64,000 nucleotides of DNA from Paenibacillus helianthi. Its GTDB lineage: Bacteria; Bacillota; Bacilli; Paenibacillales; Paenibacillaceae. This document shows, one piece after another, positions 62,301 through 64,000 of this stretch (its first letter is position 1; the number at the start of each line of letters is the position of its first letter). Position numbers and translations under genes: made by a program. The stretch is from the NCBI RefSeq assembly GCF_001909055.1, contig NZ_LVWI01000014.1, positions 62,001-126,000 of the forward strand, in the 5' to 3' direction. Under the pieces are notes generated by a model. The model did no database searches. It was not told where the DNA came from and saw nothing but the letters and a program-made list of their open reading frames with translations.

Positions 62301-64000
62301 GTGGCATTGGCACTGAATTAATTAAAGAGTTAGCTGACCGGCTAGACTTGAAATTTATTGTAGTAGGCAGAACAAATATTGATGACGAAAAGCAGCACTG
62401 GAAGAGTGACGTTGGCGGCGGACAGGTACCACTCAGATTACAAGCCTACAAGGAGCTGGAGAAAAATGATGTCGATTTTATCTATTTACATGGCGATTTG
62501 ACAGATGCTGCTTTTCTGAAAAATGCCATCGCCCAAGGCCGGGCAAAGTGGAACAAGCCTTTGGAAGGCGCATTGCATTTGGCGGGTGAAGGAAGTTTAG
62601 AGGAGCACTGGAAACACTTTGAAGATCGGTGGATTCATGCAACGGATACAAGTATCTACGAGCGAATGTTTACAGCAAAGGTACACGGAACACTGGCACT
62701 ACATGAGGCGCTCCTGAATGAGCCAGAGGCTTCCCTGATACTCTTCTCTTCGGTAAATGGCTACTTCGGAGCTTCAACATTTAGCGCATATTCTTCAGCC
62801 AACAGCTTTATCGATCATTTTAGTATCTACAGGGCACATAACGGGTATCCCCGTACTTACTGTTTTGCCTGGAGTCAGTGGGAGAACGTAGGCATGAGCC
62901 GTAATAACCTGGCAACTCAGGTCACTGCAAGCCGTGGCTTTCTGCCGTTGTCTCGCGAGCAAGGCATTCATTCCTTACTATACGGACTTACTTGCTCTAC
63001 TCCACTTGTCTTTGTGGGGCTGGATCGTAATCATCAAGAAATCAGAAATGGGCTTAGTTATACACAAAACACTGAAATGATGCCAGTCATCTATTATACT
63101 TCTTCAGATATTGCAGCTTCTTCCCGGTCCATCATGGATAAGCTGGCTGCACTCGGAGCAGAAGACTGCAGGCTGGTTGAGCTGGCAGAAATCCCGGAAA
63201 CAAAGGACGGATCGATTGATTATGCTTCCTTAAGCCTTATACAGGGTAACCGTCAGACGGTACTTGGGGATGAAGAGCCATTGTCGGCAACAGAGATGGC
63301 CATCGTTAGCATATTCAAGGAAATACTGCAAATTAACCAGGTTAACCGTAATGACAGCTTCTTTGAATTGGGAGGGCATTCTCTCAAAGCGACTTTGGTG
63401 CTATCAAGAATGCAGCAGGAATTGAACATCAAACTTCCCGTTCAAATGATTTTTCAGCATCCTGTAGTTAAACAGTTGGCGAACATTATTGATCAGACCC
63501 GCGAGTCTCTTCTTACGGCAGAGATCCATATTCCGAAGCTGCCGGTACAGCGTTATTACGAGCTGTCACACGCACAAAAAAGAGTGTACATTTTAACTGA
63601 AATGGATTCACAAAGTAATAATTACAATATTCTCGGAACTTGGGAGCTACAAGGTGTTTTACAGGCAGACGTACTGAAAGAGGCATTCCAGCATGTCATT
63701 AACCGTCATCAGGGGCTCAGAGCCACCTTTGTAATGGTGGATGAAACGCCTGTACAGCAAATCGCGGCGACAGCAACTCTGGATTACAACTATCTGGATG
63801 TTTCAGTTATGGAGGAGGCAGCAAGGAAGAATGTCATTCAGGAGATTGTAAGCCGGGAGGCGGAAAAAAGCTACAATCTGGGGCACGGACCGCTGATGCA
63901 GCTTACTCTCCTAAAGGTTGCACCTGAGCGGCATCTGCTTATCGTTGCACAACATCACATAATCTCGGATGGTTGGTCATTAGGGCTTCTGATGAAAGAG
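59363..64000 (+). CDS. Depsipeptide synthetase 2 (CesB/Vlm2-like NRPS), 5' part
   Basis: Open through the window end: 1546 codons, no stop. Starts at ATG 59363 after GGGAGAGAGGTG. Residues 1-100 are an A8-A10 subdomain (LVRINGKRVDLSQIE; LPEGKID at 90-96) without its core. 112-160 is a pseudo-A-subdomain N-part. The keto-acid adenylation domain runs from about 195 to 735 (LFTSGSTGSPKG at 353; WMPLEHVGGIV). The ketoreductase follows (GGLGGIG 977-983, Tyr1143), then a pseudo-A-subdomain C-part (about 1235-1300), PCP Ser1340 and a C domain (HHIISDG 1531-1537) cut by the window. It lacks its own N-terminal C domain; the one ending protein 1 must serve this module. Expect C-A-PCP-TE beyond. Confidence 0.9.
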   Translation, partial: MSYSNSRVINLVRINGKRVDLSQIEKEWVKHPSVQQCAIVAVKGKSSDLRLVAFVTGQDRLDCRKLCSDINRPEGSDNVVCIQISSFPLLPEGKIDKEALYLYAEKNAELLNWEAEIRSLPHIGKVAVVAEEILHEIEHVHIDDLINTGYTKKEQSLPQGEVLEERTNTEVRSGPLAIIHGGTQSHSRNEPVTLADVLERAAQNYPEHGIHYVNDEGQTHFQSYSALLQQAKEVLAGLEKRGLKPQDKVIFQLEEKKDFVLAFWACILGGFVPVPVTVPRSFAQSGTDLSTLSYIINTLEQPHIITNNNRYEDIRDLVANFSPALKPIKLEELQGYPAAAVHHPSSTDLAIILFTSGSTGSPKGVLQTHDTIISRERGTTLLNRFNAEEISVNWMPLEHVGGIVMFHIKEMYVGCTQVQVQTNYILAEPLHWLDIMDQYKATLTWAPNFAYSLVAERLEQTVGRTWDLSAMRFILNAGEAITAKSCKLFLNKLQPFGLRSNAMFPTWGMSETCSGVIYSNTFDTEPHTGIRVLETDAVTGTFRLSDRIQDGITFTELGQPIPGVDVRIVNSKNELIHEGEIGRIQIQGLTTTPGYYNNPNENEKAFTPDGWFNTGDQGFIWEGCLTITGRLKDLLIINGVNYSNVELEGLVEEIEGIALSFTAVCAIRGQNSDTDKIAVFFVSELKHREQTLNQVRTVRKKLSDALGLKIDFIIPVTKNDIPKTNIGKIQRSKLASQFLAGEFSTIQREVDVFEKNERTVPNWFFEKKWSHVQPAASAPDFLGRSFWIIDDGDNTFIANAILAQGGQVLLYSHQEDVIPIGPLPTDIIYISNSRFAGEMLSEAEIKSFHRKGLFGLLHLIQSLHRANPEKIQLYVVTRNSQHCMDEPWLNYGDAPIQGFLKSAALENTWLACCHVDFDCRDMGFNGLIEELRNVKPQDEVVYRQNKRLLPQLVPIDIQQSGKQTVNLQAEGMYLITGGLGGIGTELIKELADRLDLKFIVVGRTNIDDEKQHWKSDVGGGQVPLRLQAYKELEKNDVDFIYLHGDLTDAAFLKNAIAQGRAKWNKPLEGALHLAGEGSLEEHWKHFEDRWIHATDTSIYERMFTAKVHGTLALHEALLNEPEASLILFSSVNGYFGASTFSAYSSANSFIDHFSIYRAHNGYPRTYCFAWSQWENVGMSRNNLATQVTASRGFLPLSREQGIHSLLYGLTCSTPLVFVGLDRNHQEIRNGLSYTQNTEMMPVIYYTSSDIAASSRSIMDKLAALGAEDCRLVELAEIPETKDGSIDYASLSLIQGNRQTVLGDEEPLSATEMAIVSIFKEILQINQVNRNDSFFELGGHSLKATLVLSRMQQELNIKLPVQMIFQHPVVKQLANIIDQTRESLLTAEIHIPKLPVQRYYELSHAQKRVYILTEMDSQSNNYNILGTWELQGVLQADVLKEAFQHVINRHQGLRATFVMVDETPVQQIAATATLDYNYLDVSVMEEAARKNVIQEIVSREAEKSYNLGHGPLMQLTLLKVAPERHLLIVAQHHIISDGWSLGLLMKE

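Overview
The window is chromosomal DNA from a spore-forming, low-to-moderate-GC Bacillota, most likely a Paenibacillus. The evidence is a small acid-soluble spore protein (SspI type), a complete LiaFSR/PspA envelope-stress locus, lipoprotein-anchored solute-binding proteins, a YesM/YesN-type two-component pair, frequent TTG/GTG starts behind strong AGGAGG ribosome sites, and many strong U-tailed terminators. Assignments rest on reading motifs by eye; no database search was possible.

Layout. 1-3.9 kb: LplABC-type carbohydrate importer with a cre-like box just after a -10 element. 4.06-6.37 kb: methionine importer metNIQ, with metN apparently starting at a rare ATT codon. 6.6-12 kb, minus strand: UgpAEB-like importer followed by a HAD phosphatase, an SMR transporter and a metallophosphoesterase; a GbsR-type regulator is divergent, and an inverted repeat fills the promoter spacer between them. 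12.8-13.3 kb: decayed Lrp/AsnC and EamA remnants. 13.4-14.1 kb: XRE protein with an 84-bp tandem repeat. 14.3-16.5 kb: GH36 alpha-galactosidase. 16.8-21.8 kb: response regulator, histidine kinase and FtsX-type ABC exporter, a BceRSAB-like detoxification arrangement. 22.1-26.9 kb: Lia locus with two PspA paralogues, PspC, LiaF, LiaS and LiaR. 27-33.8 kb: YwmB-like protein, zwf, prfC, sspI, KtrA-type K+ regulator, SpoU-type RNA methyltransferase. 34-34.8 kb: alpha/beta hydrolase. 35.3-46 kb: ribose-type sugar importer operon with an embedded M24 peptidase, its YesMN-like sensor/regulator, and a membrane-anchored solute-binding protein.

46.6-64 kb (runs off the window): a nonribosomal depsipeptide cluster. 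The order is ABC ATPase, ABC-2 permease, type II thioesterase, a 3376-residue synthetase, and the first 1546 residues of a second. Protein 1 reads keto-acid A-KR-PCP / C-A-PCP-E / C plus a truncated A domain. Protein 2 reads A-subdomain, keto-acid A-KR-PCP, C and onward. Alternating alpha-hydroxy-acid and amino-acid modules with an E domain match the cereulide (CesA/CesB) and valinomycin (Vlm1/Vlm2) synthetases, and the paenilide-type products known from Paenibacillus. The transporter and thioesterase correspond to CesC/CesD and CesT. This is the most important content of the window. A vestigial adenylation domain is divided between the two proteins exactly at the A8 hinge.
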